Of a DNA stretch of 64,000 nucleotides, positions 43,909 to 52,599 are shown in pieces; the stretch's first letter is position 1; the number at the start of each line of letters is the position of its first letter. The translations under genes and the position numbers were made by a program. Location of the stretch: assembly GCF_030323145.1 (NCBI RefSeq), contig NZ_CP100470.1, positions 682,001 through 746,000 of the forward strand, in the 5' to 3' direction. Under the pieces are notes generated by a model. That model was not told the DNA's origin. It saw only the letters and a list, made by a program, of their open reading frames with translations, and did not search any database. The DNA is from Mesorhizobium sp. C432A (GTDB taxonomy: Bacteria; Pseudomonadota; Alphaproteobacteria; Rhizobiales; Rhizobiaceae).

Positions 43909-45264
43909 GTGCGCCACTTGCCCATATTCCCGTTCTCCGAAACGGATCCAATCCGGCATCCTGGCCCACCGCCGAAAACGTCGGAGGTGGTCATTGTCGG
44001 TGGCGGCATCATCGGTGTGACGACGGCGCTTTTCCTGGCACAGCGGAACATCCCGGTGACGCTGCTGGAAAAAGGACGCATTGCGGCCGAACAGTCGTCC
44101 CGCAATTGGGGCTGGATCCGGAAGCAGGGACGCGACGCCGACGAGTTGCCCATCGTCATAGAGGCTATTCGCCTGTGGCGGCAACTGGCTGAGGAATGCG
44201 GCGAGGACATCGGCCTGACCCAGACAGGTGTGACCTACCTGGCGAAGACCGACAAGGACATGGCCGGCTTCGAAGCATTCATGAAGATCGCTGCGACGCA
44301 TGCGCTCGACACCCGTCTCCTGGATGCAGACGAAACCGCGGCACTCATCAAAGGCATGTCGCGCAAATTCAAGGGCGCGATGACGACGCCCTCCGACATG
44401 CGGGCGGAGCCTTGGCTGGCGGTGCCCGCACTTGCCCGGCTCGCCGCGCGAAAAGGCGTCAAAATCGTCGAGAATTGTGCGGCGCGAACCCTCGAAATCT
44501 CAGGCGGCAAGATCAAGGGCGTGTGGACCGAGGCGGGGTATGTCGAGGCCTCCAGCGTGCTGGTCGCGGGAGGTGCCTGGTCATCCTTGTTCCTGAGAAG
44601 ACACGGCGTCTCCATCCCCCAGCTCAGCGTCAGGGTAACCGCAGCCGCAACGGACCCCTTGGCTGAAATCTATGCAGGTGCGGCGACTGACGAACACATC
44701 GCTTTCAGGCGCCGGCAGGATGGCGGGTATACGCTCGCCGCGGGCGGCAGCCATCTGCATTACCTGGGACCTGACGCCTTCCGGCACGCCACCAAATATC
44801 TTCCTGCGCTGAGGGACAATCCGCTGGGGACACGCTACTTTCCGTTCGCGCCGTCAGGTTACCCCGATGCCTGGTCGACGCCGCGCGATTGGGCGCCGGA
44901 TTCGCACAGCCCTTTCGAGAGAATGCGGGTGCTCGACCCGGCCCCTGAACCGGCCCGTCTGCGTTCGATAGAACGCAAGTTCAAGCACCTCTTTCCGCAG
45001 TTCGAGAGGGTTCGCCTGAAGGCAGGCTGGGGTGGCATGATCGACGCCATGCCCGACGTCGTCCCCGTCGTGGATCGGGTTGAGGCAGTCGGCAGCCTTT
45101 TCGTCGCAACGGGAATGAGCGGCCACGGCTTCGGCATCGGGCCTGGCATAGGCCGCGTCGTTGCCGACATGATCCAGGGAAACCAGACGGGGCACGACCT
45201 CAGCCGCTTCCGGCTGTCGCGCTTCCATGATGGCAGCCCTGTCCGGCTGGGTCCGGCGCTCTGA
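43909..45264 (+). CDS. FAD-dependent amine oxidase/dehydrogenase (DAO family)
   Basis: 451 aa from GTG 43909 (read as MRHLPIFPFSETDP), the start that fits relatives; the open frame begins at TTG 43855. FAD motif EVVIVGGGIIGVTTALFLAQ (about 26-45), then LLEKGRIAAEQSSRNWGW and a late GLFVATGMSGHGFGIGPG-like segment (SLFVATGMSGHGFGIGPG, about 405). The family oxidises secondary or tertiary amines or D-amino acids. No neighbour reveals the substrate. Confidence 0.82.
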   Translation: MRHLPIFPFSETDPIRHPGPPPKTSEVVIVGGGIIGVTTALFLAQRNIPVTLLEKGRIAAEQSSRNWGWIRKQGRDADELPIVIEAIRLWRQLAEECGEDIGLTQTGVTYLAKTDKDMAGFEAFMKIAATHALDTRLLDADETAALIKGMSRKFKGAMTTPSDMRAEPWLAVPALARLAARKGVKIVENCAARTLEISGGKIKGVWTEAGYVEASSVLVAGGAWSSLFLRRHGVSIPQLSVRVTAAATDPLAEIYAGAATDEHIAFRRRQDGGYTLAAGGSHLHYLGPDAFRHATKYLPALRDNPLGTRYFPFAPSGYPDAWSTPRDWAPDSHSPFERMRVLDPAPEPARLRSIERKFKHLFPQFERVRLKAGWGGMIDAMPDVVPVVDRVEAVGSLFVATGMSGHGFGIGPGIGRVVADMIQGNQTGHDLSRFRLSRFHDGSPVRLGPAL

Positions 45265-45290
45265 ATTGGGTGGCGCGAAATTCGCCCGGT

Positions 45291-46703
45291 TTACTTGTTC
45301 GCCGCCGCCTTCGTATCCAGCAGGCCATAACCGAAATCATTGTCCCGTCCCTTCGGACCGAGATCCCTGGCGGTGGCGGCCAGCGCCTTTTCGATATCGT
45401 CGGCCGAGCGCTCGGGTGAGGCGTGGATCAGGTTGGCGATTGCGCCGGACACGATCGCGGCGGCAAATGAGGTGCCGGTGACGACGTCAGAGCCGGCGCC
45501 GCTCGGCGCCACCATCTCGACGCCGGGCGCCGAGATGAAGACATAAGCGCCGCGATTGGCCTGCTGCATCAGCCCGTCCCTGGCGTCGGTGGCGGTGACC
45601 GCGATCACGCCGTCATAGGCGGCGGGGTAGCCATAGGGCGCTTTCGGCCCGTTGTTGCCGGCAGCAGCGACCAGGATGATGCCGAGCCCGCGCGCATTGC
45701 GGCAGGCGGTGGCGAGCAGATCGTTCTTGGGGCCGACGAAACTCATATTGATGATGCTGACATTCTGGTCCGCCGCCCAGTCGAGCGCCGACAGGATGAC
45801 ATCCATGGTCGACCTGCCGTCCTCGAAGGCGCGGGCGTGATAGATCCTGGCGCCGGGCGCCATGCCTTCGAGCGCGCCGACGCCGGCGATCAGCCCGTCG
45901 ACCGAGGTACCGTGGTCACGCTTTTCGACCGGCACGTTGGGCATGGCGTCGAACTGGTCGGCAATGACGCCGGACAGCGCCGGATTGGTGTCGTCTATGC
46001 CGGTGTCGATGACGGCGATGCGCACGTTTTCGCCACTGGCTTGCTTGTTGTCGAGCTGAATGCGCTCGAAGGCATAGTTGACGATGCCGGCCGCCTGCTG
46101 CAGCGAGTAGATATGGTTTGGCTCGCGCCGCAGGGTGCGGCCATCGGCGGCCAGCTGCGCCAGCACGGCGCCGACCGGGCGGCCGTCGGGAATGCCGAAG
46201 CGCACCAGTGTGGTGCCGAGCAGCCGCGACTGGCGCTGCGAGCGCACTTCAAGGCCGAAGGAGGCGGCGATCTGCTGGACGGCGCCGGCATCGCCGTCGA
46301 CGGTCACCAGCACCTCGTCGGGCACGAACTCGCCGGCGATGGCACGGCGCGGCGCGGTCGCGACAAGATCGGTCGGCGAAACGATCGCCCCGCCGGCGGG
46401 TGGCCCGGCCTGCGTGTCGGCAGGCGGCGCTGACGGCCGTGGCGTCGGCACGGGCGCTTCGGGAGCCGGTGGGTTGGGAAACAGGTCGACGATCAGGGCC
46501 GGAAGGGTAACTGCGCCTGGTTCGCCGCCGACGTTGGCCTCATTGCCGTCTTTCGGGCAGTCGGCAGCCGCCGCTCCGGCCGCGTCGGTGCAGTCGGCCC
46601 GGCCGGCATTGGGATCATTGGTCTGCGCCGACGCCGGCACGGCGACGATTGTCGTCGCCGCCACCAGGATCGCCGCAAATCGAATGACCGCCCTAGCTGC
46701 CAT
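45291..46703 (-). CDS. exported subtilisin-like serine protease (S8)
   Basis: 470 aa from ATG 46703, overlapping the anti-sigma gene by 11 nt. Signal peptide (cleavage near PASAQ), Pro-rich linker (about 75-105), a prodomain-like segment (about 120-205) and the S8 domain with VIDTGID (D about 233), RDHGTSVDGLIAG (H about 264), AAAGNNG (oxyanion Asn) and GTSFAAAIVSG (S about 412). It acts in the periplasm or outside. In operon with an ECF sigma factor and its anti-sigma, so it may take part in or be a target of that signalling. Confidence 0.92.
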   Translation of the reverse strand: MAARAVIRFAAILVAATTIVAVPASAQTNDPNAGRADCTDAAGAAAADCPKDGNEANVGGEPGAVTLPALIVDLFPNPPAPEAPVPTPRPSAPPADTQAGPPAGGAIVSPTDLVATAPRRAIAGEFVPDEVLVTVDGDAGAVQQIAASFGLEVRSQRQSRLLGTTLVRFGIPDGRPVGAVLAQLAADGRTLRREPNHIYSLQQAAGIVNYAFERIQLDNKQASGENVRIAVIDTGIDDTNPALSGVIADQFDAMPNVPVEKRDHGTSVDGLIAGVGALEGMAPGARIYHARAFEDGRSTMDVILSALDWAADQNVSIINMSFVGPKNDLLATACRNARGLGIILVAAAGNNGPKAPYGYPAAYDGVIAVTATDARDGLMQQANRGAYVFISAPGVEMVAPSGAGSDVVTGTSFAAAIVSGAIANLIHASPERSADDIEKALAATARDLGPKGRDNDFGYGLLDTKAAANK

Positions 46704-47379
46704 CAACCGGTTTCCTTCCCTCGATCACAGTCTCCGCGAACGGCTGGGCGGCAATAAGGCCGACGAGCCTGGTGTAGTCTGCTCCGGTCTTGACCGGGAT
46801 GGCAATGCGGAAGACGCCCGAGGCGGCCGGCCCGCCGGCGATCTTCAGCGCGTTCTGGTCGAGGAAAACAGCGATGTCGGACATCTTCGCATCCGGCTTG
46901 AACTTGACCAGCGCGAACGGCAGTTTGGCCAGATCATCCTCGGCGCCGGCAATCTCGAAATCATGGCTCTTGCCGCCGGTCTGCACGTAGGACTGCACCA
47001 CGACCAACGCCAGCAGCACCGCCGCTGCCGCCCAGGCGACACCGACCGGCACCGCCATGAAACGGCCGAGTGCCTGCGCCAGCCAGGAACGGCCCGCGGG
47101 AGCGCGGACCGGTCCGGCTTCGGCGTCGAGCGCCCTGGCAAAGCGGCTGAGCGCATCGGCCGGTGGCCGGATCGCCTCGTTGGCGGCGGTGGCGCCGGAG
47201 AATTCCGCCTCAGCCTCGCCAAGCGCCGCCATCGCCGCCGGATCGGACACCAGCCATTCCTCGACGGCTTCGAGGTCCGAGCCTTCCAGCGAGCCGTTCA
47301 GGTAGAACGGCAGCAGCGTTTCCATTTCGTCACGGCGCGACATTTTTTCAGCGGCGCTCATGTCTTCAGGATTGCTCAT
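46693..47379 (-). CDS. anti-sigma factor (membrane-bound)
   Basis: 228 aa from ATG 47379 (MSNPEDM), which overlaps the sigma gene. The N-terminal ~70 residues are a helical anti-sigma domain (METLLPFYLNGSLEGSDLEAVEEWL) without the zinc Cys pattern. One membrane segment (VGVAWAAAAVLLALVVVQSY) is at about 115-135, followed by a periplasmic domain that has similarity to the beta-strand pattern of protease prodomains. It holds the ECF sigma factor at the membrane. Confidence 0.85.
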   Translation of the reverse strand: MSNPEDMSAAEKMSRRDEMETLLPFYLNGSLEGSDLEAVEEWLVSDPAAMAALGEAEAEFSGATAANEAIRPPADALSRFARALDAEAGPVRAPAGRSWLAQALGRFMAVPVGVAWAAAAVLLALVVVQSYVQTGGKSHDFEIAGAEDDLAKLPFALVKFKPDAKMSDIAVFLDQNALKIAGGPAASGVFRIAIPVKTGADYTRLVGLIAAQPFAETVIEGRKPVDGS

Positions 47380-48001
47380 GGCCACCCCTGTCGTAACCGG
47401 CGGCCTTGAGGGCTTCGCCGAGTTTCTTGCGGGCGTAGAACATTCGGGTCTTGACAGTGGCGACCGGGATGCCGAGTACCTCGCCGATCTCCGTCACCGA
47501 CTGTCCATGGTAATAGGCAAGGTCGATCACCGAGCGGTGTTCCTCCGGCAAGGCATCGACGAAGCGCCGCAAGGCGGCGCCCTTGTCTTCCTTCATGGTG
47601 GCGACTTCCGGCGTGTCGGCGCCATCGGGAACCTGCGCCGCATCATCGTCATCGATCCAGTCTTCTTTTTTCTTGCGCAGCATCGACAGCGCCTTGAACC
47701 GGGCGATGCCGAGCAGCCATGTCGAGACTTCCGAGCGCCCTTCGAAACCGGGCGCCTGGCGCCACAGCTCGAGAAAGACCTCGTTTGCGATATCGTCGGC
47801 CATCATTTCCGATCCCGTCTGGCGCACCACGAAGCGGTAGACCCGCGCGTGGTGACGCATGAACAGCAGCCGAACAGCGGCACGGTCGCCCTTCGCGACC
47901 CGGTCGACAAGCGCGCGATCAGTCTCGGTCGCTGCCGTCATGGCCGGTCGAGCCGCCTGGCTCCTGTCTGCTCTGTCGCCGATAGGTTCAAAAAGGTTCA
48001 T
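47366..48001 (-). CDS. ECF-type RNA polymerase sigma factor
   Basis: 211 aa from ATG 48001; an internal ATG at 47941 is possible. Region 2 RLLFMRHHARVYRFVVRQTG and DIANEVFLELWRQAPGFEG (about 45-87), region 4 LPEEHRSVIDLAYYHGQSVTEIGEVLGIPVATVKTRMFYARKKL (about 150-193; key motif SVTEIGEVLGIPVATVKTR). It directs transcription in response to an envelope signal released by the anti-sigma factor. A perfect dyad (48007-48024) lies in front of its start. Confidence 0.93.
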   Translation of the reverse strand: MNLFEPIGDRADRSQAARPAMTAATETDRALVDRVAKGDRAAVRLLFMRHHARVYRFVVRQTGSEMMADDIANEVFLELWRQAPGFEGRSEVSTWLLGIARFKALSMLRKKKEDWIDDDDAAQVPDGADTPEVATMKEDKGAALRRFVDALPEEHRSVIDLAYYHGQSVTEIGEVLGIPVATVKTRMFYARKKLGEALKAAGYDRGGHEQS

Positions 48002-48006
48002 CCTTC

Positions 48007-48024
48007 CGCCAAGGAATTTTGGCG
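48007..48024. promoter_or_regulatory. dyad at the start of the ECF sigma gene
   Basis: CGCCAA-GGAATT-TTGGCG is a perfect 6-bp dyad that ends 5 bp before the start codon and includes the likely ribosome site. It may be an operator or an mRNA hairpin that limits translation. Confidence 0.4.
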
Positions 48025-48056
48025 AAGCTAACCGAAGAGAGGGAGTGTTGCCAGAG

Positions 48057-48203
48057 CCTCTCCCTTCTCCCCGTCACTATACGGGGAGAAGGTGCCGGCA
48101 GGGCCATGAGGGGCGGCGCCGGCGTTGGGGTATTTGTTTTGATGTTAGCGCTGCCCCTCACCCTTACCCTCTCCCCGTATAGTGACGGGGAGAGGGGTAG
48201 CGA
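48057..48203. repeat. REP/RIME-like double-hairpin element
   Basis: Two hairpins, CTTCTCCCCGT/ACGGGGAGAAG on the left (48064-48091) and CCTCTCCCCGT/ACGGGGAGAGG on the right (48168-48195), are inverted copies of one another, with CGTCACTATACG as the shared centre. A second inverted pair (GAGGGGCGGCGCC/GCGCTGCCCCTC) lies inside. The element fills the gap between the sigma operon and the phosphodiesterase gene. Confidence 0.8.
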
Positions 48204-48227
48204 ACGGCGGCTCAGCGACGACCTCCG

Positions 48228-49067
48228 TCATCCCAAAAACGGCTTAGCCTTCATGGTCTCCGGCACCGGCACACCCAGCCGCTTCAGCACCGTCGGCGCC
48301 AGTTGCAGTTGATCAAGCAGCGTGTCCGGATCCGGCCCTTTGCCGGCTCCGAAATAATACAGCGCGAAATCCTGCATTTCATCGTCACGGCCGCCATGAT
48401 GGCCGCGGTCTGTCTGGCCGTGGTCGGCGGTTACGATCACCTCGTAACCGGCCTGCCGCCAGCCCGGCAGGAAGGCTGCCAGCATGCCGTCCATCGCATA
48501 GCAGGCATGGTCCATTTCGTGGCAGTCATGGCCGAAGCGGTGGCCCATCGAATCCAGAGTGCAGGTGTGCAGGATACCGTAGTCGATGGCATGGCGCCGG
48601 GTCAGCATGGTCAGCGTCGCAAACAGGTCGACATCGCTCGGCGTCATCTGGTTGCGGGCATTGTAGCCGGTCATGGTGTGGAAGCGGCCATGCGCGATCG
48701 GTCCGTTGGGCTCGTCATACTCCATGTCCTCGACCAGATCGAACGGATAGGAACGGAAGAATTCGGACCAGTAGGAATGCGTCACTGCGCCGGTCTTGCC
48801 GCCGGCCTTGCTGACCTCGGAGAAAATATCCGGCTTGTTGACGAGAAAACGGTTCTCGTTGGATAGGATGCCGTGCTCCTGCGGCGAAACCCCGGTGTGG
48901 ATCGAGGCATAGCAGCAGGCCGAGGTCGACGGCAGCACCGAGCGCATCTTCCACACCTGCGCCTCGCCCGACTGCACCCAGCCCTCGAGATTGCCCATCA
49001 GCCGGCGCCAGTTCCGGTAGGGCACGCCATCGAGAATGATGAGCAGCAGTTTGGTCTTGAGCGCCAT
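48228..49067 (-). CDS. alkaline-phosphatase-superfamily phosphodiesterase
   Basis: 279 aa without a signal peptide. LLLIILDGVPY with a metal Asp at the start, then VLPSTSACCYASIHTGVSP (nucleophile Ser/Thr in the STSAC segment), LHTCTLDSMGHRFGHD and VTADHGQTDRGHHGG near residue 215 supply the metal ligands of the nucleotide-pyrophosphatase/phosphodiesterase type. The cytoplasmic substrate is unknown. It follows the peptide-type ABC operon with a 64-bp gap. Confidence 0.85.
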   Translation of the reverse strand: MALKTKLLLIILDGVPYRNWRRLMGNLEGWVQSGEAQVWKMRSVLPSTSACCYASIHTGVSPQEHGILSNENRFLVNKPDIFSEVSKAGGKTGAVTHSYWSEFFRSYPFDLVEDMEYDEPNGPIAHGRFHTMTGYNARNQMTPSDVDLFATLTMLTRRHAIDYGILHTCTLDSMGHRFGHDCHEMDHACYAMDGMLAAFLPGWRQAGYEVIVTADHGQTDRGHHGGRDDEMQDFALYYFGAGKGPDPDTLLDQLQLAPTVLKRLGVPVPETMKAKPFLG

Positions 49068-49131
49068 GGGCGGCTCCGGAAAGCTTTTGCCGTTGAAGGA
49101 AGTTTTCGCGACAAAGGCCGCGAATTCCCTA

Positions 49132-50787
49132 CTAATTCCCCGCGCTCGCCATGCGCCGTCCCTTGATCGCCTTTTCCAGCCAGCCGATCTCCATCTCGGG
49201 AACGGACGACAGCAGCAGGTCGGTATAGGCGTCGAAGGGCGGCGTCAGCACCTTGCTCTTGGCGCCGTAGCGCACCACCTCGCCGCGGTACATCACCGCG
49301 ATCGAATCGGCGATCGACTTCACCGTCGCCAGATCGTGAGTGATAAAGAGGTAGGCGACCTTCTCGTGCTGCTGCAGGTTGAGCAGCAGCTTGAGAATGC
49401 CGTTGGCCACCAGCGGGTCGAGCGCCGATGTCACCTCGTCGCAGATGATCAGCTTGGGCTTGGCGGCGAGCGAGCGGGCGATACAGACGCGCTGTTTCTG
49501 GCCTCCGGAGAGTTCGGCCGGATAACGATCGAGAAAGCCCTTGCCCATCTCGATCTCGTCGAGCAGTTCGGCGACGCGCTTGTCGCGCTCGCGGCCGCGT
49601 ATGCCGAAGTAGAATTCCAGCGGCCGGCCGATGATGGTGCCGACGGTCTGGCGCGGGTTCATCGCCACGTCGGCCATCTGATAGATCATCTGCAACTGGC
49701 GCAGATCCTCCTTCGGCCGGTCGGCAAGCCGGTTGGCGAGCGGCCTGCCATCGAAGGTGACGGTGCCTTCCTCGGGCGGCAACAGCCCGGTGATGGCGCG
49801 CGCCAGCGTCGACTTGCCAGAGCCGGATTCACCGACGACCGCCAGCGTCTGTCCCGGATAGATGTCGACCGAGACGTTCTTCAGCACCTTGACGTGGCTG
49901 CCGCCGTAAGCGGCGGTGACGTTCTTGACCGACAGGAACGGCGCGGCGCCGGGCTTCTGCTCGGCATGCTCGATCTCATGCACCGAGACCAGCGCATTGG
50001 TGTATTCCTGGCGCGGCTCCTTGATGATCTGGCGGGTGCCGCCCCATTCGACCAACCTGCCATGGCGCAGCACCATGATCTCGTCCGAGACCTGGGCGAC
50101 GACGGCAAGATCGTGGGTGATGTAGAGCGCCGCGACATGGGTGTCACGGATGGCGTCCTTGATCGCCGCCAGCACGTCGATCTGCGTCGTCACGTCGAGC
50201 GCCGTGGTCGGCTCGTCGAAGACGATCAGGTCGGGTTCCGAACACAGCGCCATCGCCGTCATCACGCGCTGCAACTGGCCGCCGGAGACCTGGTGCGGGA
50301 AGCGTTCGCCGATGGTTTCGGGGTTCGGCAGGCTGAGCTTCTTGAACAACGCCACGGCACGTTTCTCTGCCTCGGCGCGTGTCGCCGTGCCGTGCAGCAG
50401 CGTTGCTTCCACCACCTGGTCCATCAGCTTGTGCGCCGGGTTGAAGGCGGCGGCCGCCGACTGCGCGACATAGCAGACCTCGCGGCCGCGCAATTTGCGG
50501 AAACCTTCCTTGCCGCCCTTGAGGATATCGCGGCCGTTGAGCAGCACCTCTCCGCCGGTGATGCGCACGCCGCCACGGCCATAGCCCATCGACGACAGGC
50601 CGATGGTCGACTTGCCGGCGCCGGACTCGCCGATCAGGCCGAGCACCTTGCCCTTTTCCAGCGTCAGCGAGACATCGTGGACCAAAACGATGTTCTTCGG
50701 CGCCTCGCCGGGCGGAAACACTGTCGCTTCGATGCGCAGATTGCGGATATCGAGCAGCAGGCCGGGCTTTGCTTTTGTGTCAGCCAT
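49132..50787 (-). CDS. oligopeptide-type ABC transporter, fused double ATPase
   Basis: 551 aa from ATG 50787, in a TGATG overlap with the permease gene. Two complete ATPase domains: Walker A GESGAGKST and signature VSGGQLQRVMTAMAL in the first (about 50 and 165), GESGSGKST and LSGGQKQRVCIARSL in the second (about 325 and 440). This corresponds to DppD plus DppF in one chain, as in GsiA/YejF. It powers the permeases upstream. Confidence 0.93.
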   Translation of the reverse strand: MADTKAKPGLLLDIRNLRIEATVFPPGEAPKNIVLVHDVSLTLEKGKVLGLIGESGAGKSTIGLSSMGYGRGGVRITGGEVLLNGRDILKGGKEGFRKLRGREVCYVAQSAAAAFNPAHKLMDQVVEATLLHGTATRAEAEKRAVALFKKLSLPNPETIGERFPHQVSGGQLQRVMTAMALCSEPDLIVFDEPTTALDVTTQIDVLAAIKDAIRDTHVAALYITHDLAVVAQVSDEIMVLRHGRLVEWGGTRQIIKEPRQEYTNALVSVHEIEHAEQKPGAAPFLSVKNVTAAYGGSHVKVLKNVSVDIYPGQTLAVVGESGSGKSTLARAITGLLPPEEGTVTFDGRPLANRLADRPKEDLRQLQMIYQMADVAMNPRQTVGTIIGRPLEFYFGIRGRERDKRVAELLDEIEMGKGFLDRYPAELSGGQKQRVCIARSLAAKPKLIICDEVTSALDPLVANGILKLLLNLQQHEKVAYLFITHDLATVKSIADSIAVMYRGEVVRYGAKSKVLTPPFDAYTDLLLSSVPEMEIGWLEKAIKGRRMASAGN

Positions 50788-51614
50788 CACCCGCGTCCTC
50801 CCTTCAGGCTTGTCGTGCGGTTGAGCACCCAGTCGGCGACCAGATTGACCGAAATCGCCAGTGCTGCGATCGCCGCGGCGGGAATGAGTGCCGCCCCGAT
50901 ACCGAAGACGATGCCGTCCTTGTTCTCCTTGACCATGCCGCCCCAGTCGGCATCCGGCGGTTGCACGCCAAGCCCGAGAAAGGACAGCGTCGACAAGAAC
51001 AGCACCGCGTAGATGAAGCGCAGACCAAGTTCCGAGACCAGCGGCGAAAGCGCGTTGGGCAGGATCTCGCGGAAGATGATCCAGCCGCTGCCTTCGCCCC
51101 GCAGCTTGGCGGCCTCGACATAATCCATGACGTTGATGTCGACGGCCACCGCGCGCGACAGCCGGTAGACGCGGGTCGAGTCGAGGACGCCCATCACCAG
51201 GATCAGCGTCACCAGGTTGGTCGGCAGCACCGAAAGCACGACGAGCGCCATGATCAAGGTCGGGATCGACATCAGCAGATCGACAAGGCGCGACAGCAGC
51301 GTGTCGAACCAGCCGCCGAACACCGCCGCCGAAAAGCCGAGGATGGCGCCGAGCGAGAATGACAGCGCGGTTGCCAGCACCGCAATGAACAGCGTGATGC
51401 GAGCGCCGTAGATCATGCGCGACAGAAGATCACGGCCGAGATTGTCGGTGCCCAGCCAATGCGCTGCGGACATCGGTTCCCAAGGAACGTCGCTGACAAT
51501 CTCGGCATTGCCGTGTGGTGCGATCCATGGCGCGAAGACAGCCGCCACGACGAACATCGTCGTCAGTACGATGCCAATCAGCGCGGGAATGGGGATGCGT
51601 TTGATATCGAGCAT
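50787..51614 (-). CDS. oligopeptide-type ABC transporter permease (DppC-like)
   Basis: 275 aa with six membrane segments; GTDNLGRDLLSRMIYGARITL (key motif GTDNLGRDLLSR, about 55) is the family hallmark, and DYVEAAKLRGEGSGWIIF is the EAA loop (about 165). Starts 9 nt after the upstream permease stop. Confidence 0.93.
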   Translation of the reverse strand: MLDIKRIPIPALIGIVLTTMFVVAAVFAPWIAPHGNAEIVSDVPWEPMSAAHWLGTDNLGRDLLSRMIYGARITLFIAVLATALSFSLGAILGFSAAVFGGWFDTLLSRLVDLLMSIPTLIMALVVLSVLPTNLVTLILVMGVLDSTRVYRLSRAVAVDINVMDYVEAAKLRGEGSGWIIFREILPNALSPLVSELGLRFIYAVLFLSTLSFLGLGVQPPDADWGGMVKENKDGIVFGIGAALIPAAAIAALAISVNLVADWVLNRTTSLKGGRG

Positions 51615-51623
51615 GCCCGCCGC

Positions 51624-52583
51624 CTATTTCGGATGTCTGAGGCGCGGATTGGCGACAATCGCCCCGATGTCCGCGATGATGTTGAGAGTGATGTAGACAG
51701 CGGCAAAGATCAGGCCGACGGCCTGCACCACCGGCACGTCGCGCTTGGTGACGTGGTCGACCAGATATTGCCCCATGCCGGGATAGACGAAGATCACCTC
51801 GACCACGACGACGCCGACGATGAGGTAGGCGAGGTTGAGCATGACGACATTGATGATCGGCGCGATGGCGTTGGGGAAAGCATGCTTGCGGATGACGTTG
51901 AAGGCCGACAGGCCTTTCAGTTCAGCCGTCTCGACATAGGCCGACTGCATGACGTTGAGGATGGCCGCGCGGGTCATGCGCATCATATGCGCCAGCACAA
52001 CCAGCGTCAGCGCGGCGGCCGGCAACGCGATCGCCTGCATACGCTCGCCGAACGGCATGCCGTCATAGACCGTGGAAATGGCCGGGAACCATTGATACTT
52101 CACGGAAAAGAAGTAGACGAGCACATAGCCGATGAAGAATTCCGGGAAGGAGGTCGAGGCGAGCGCCAGGCCGGAGATCAGCTTGTCGACCCAACCGTTG
52201 CGGTAACGCACGGCGATCAGGCCGAGGATGATCGCCAGCGGCACGGCCACGACCGCCGCCCAGAAGGCGAGAAACAGCGTGTTCCACAGCCGCCCCTTGA
52301 TCGAGGTCGCGATATCCTGGCCGCTCGACATCGCCGTGCCGAGGTCGCCGGTGAGTGCACCGCCGAGCCAATGGAAATACCTGATGTAAGCCGGCTGATT
52401 GAGGCCGAGCTGCTCGCGCAAATTGGCGAGCGATTCCGGCGTCGCCGACTGTCCGAGAATGGCTTGCGCGACGTCGCCGGGCAGGATCTGGGTGCCGGCG
52501 AAGATCAGGACCGAAACGGCCAGCAAGAGGACGATGCCCAGCGCAACGCGCTGGGCCACAAGTTTCACGACGGGTGAGGACAT
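51624..52583 (-). CDS. oligopeptide-type ABC transporter permease (DppB-like)
   Basis: 319 aa. N-terminal membrane segment LGIVLLLAVSVLIFAGTQILPGD, LREQLGLNQPAYIRYFHWLGG (about 52-72) and EAA-like YVETAELKGLSAFNVIRKHAF. Six membrane segments in total. It pairs with the DppC-like permease. Confidence 0.93.
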   Translation of the reverse strand: MSSPVVKLVAQRVALGIVLLLAVSVLIFAGTQILPGDVAQAILGQSATPESLANLREQLGLNQPAYIRYFHWLGGALTGDLGTAMSSGQDIATSIKGRLWNTLFLAFWAAVVAVPLAIILGLIAVRYRNGWVDKLISGLALASTSFPEFFIGYVLVYFFSVKYQWFPAISTVYDGMPFGERMQAIALPAAALTLVVLAHMMRMTRAAILNVMQSAYVETAELKGLSAFNVIRKHAFPNAIAPIINVVMLNLAYLIVGVVVVEVIFVYPGMGQYLVDHVTKRDVPVVQAVGLIFAAVYITLNIIADIGAIVANPRLRHPK

Positions 52584-52599
52584 ATCCGCAAAGCCGGGC

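Noticed and set aside
49036..51012. 658-codon plus-strand frame
   Set aside because: Antisense to the double ATPase gene; the many Asp, Arg and His runs are typical of reverse frames of ABC proteins.
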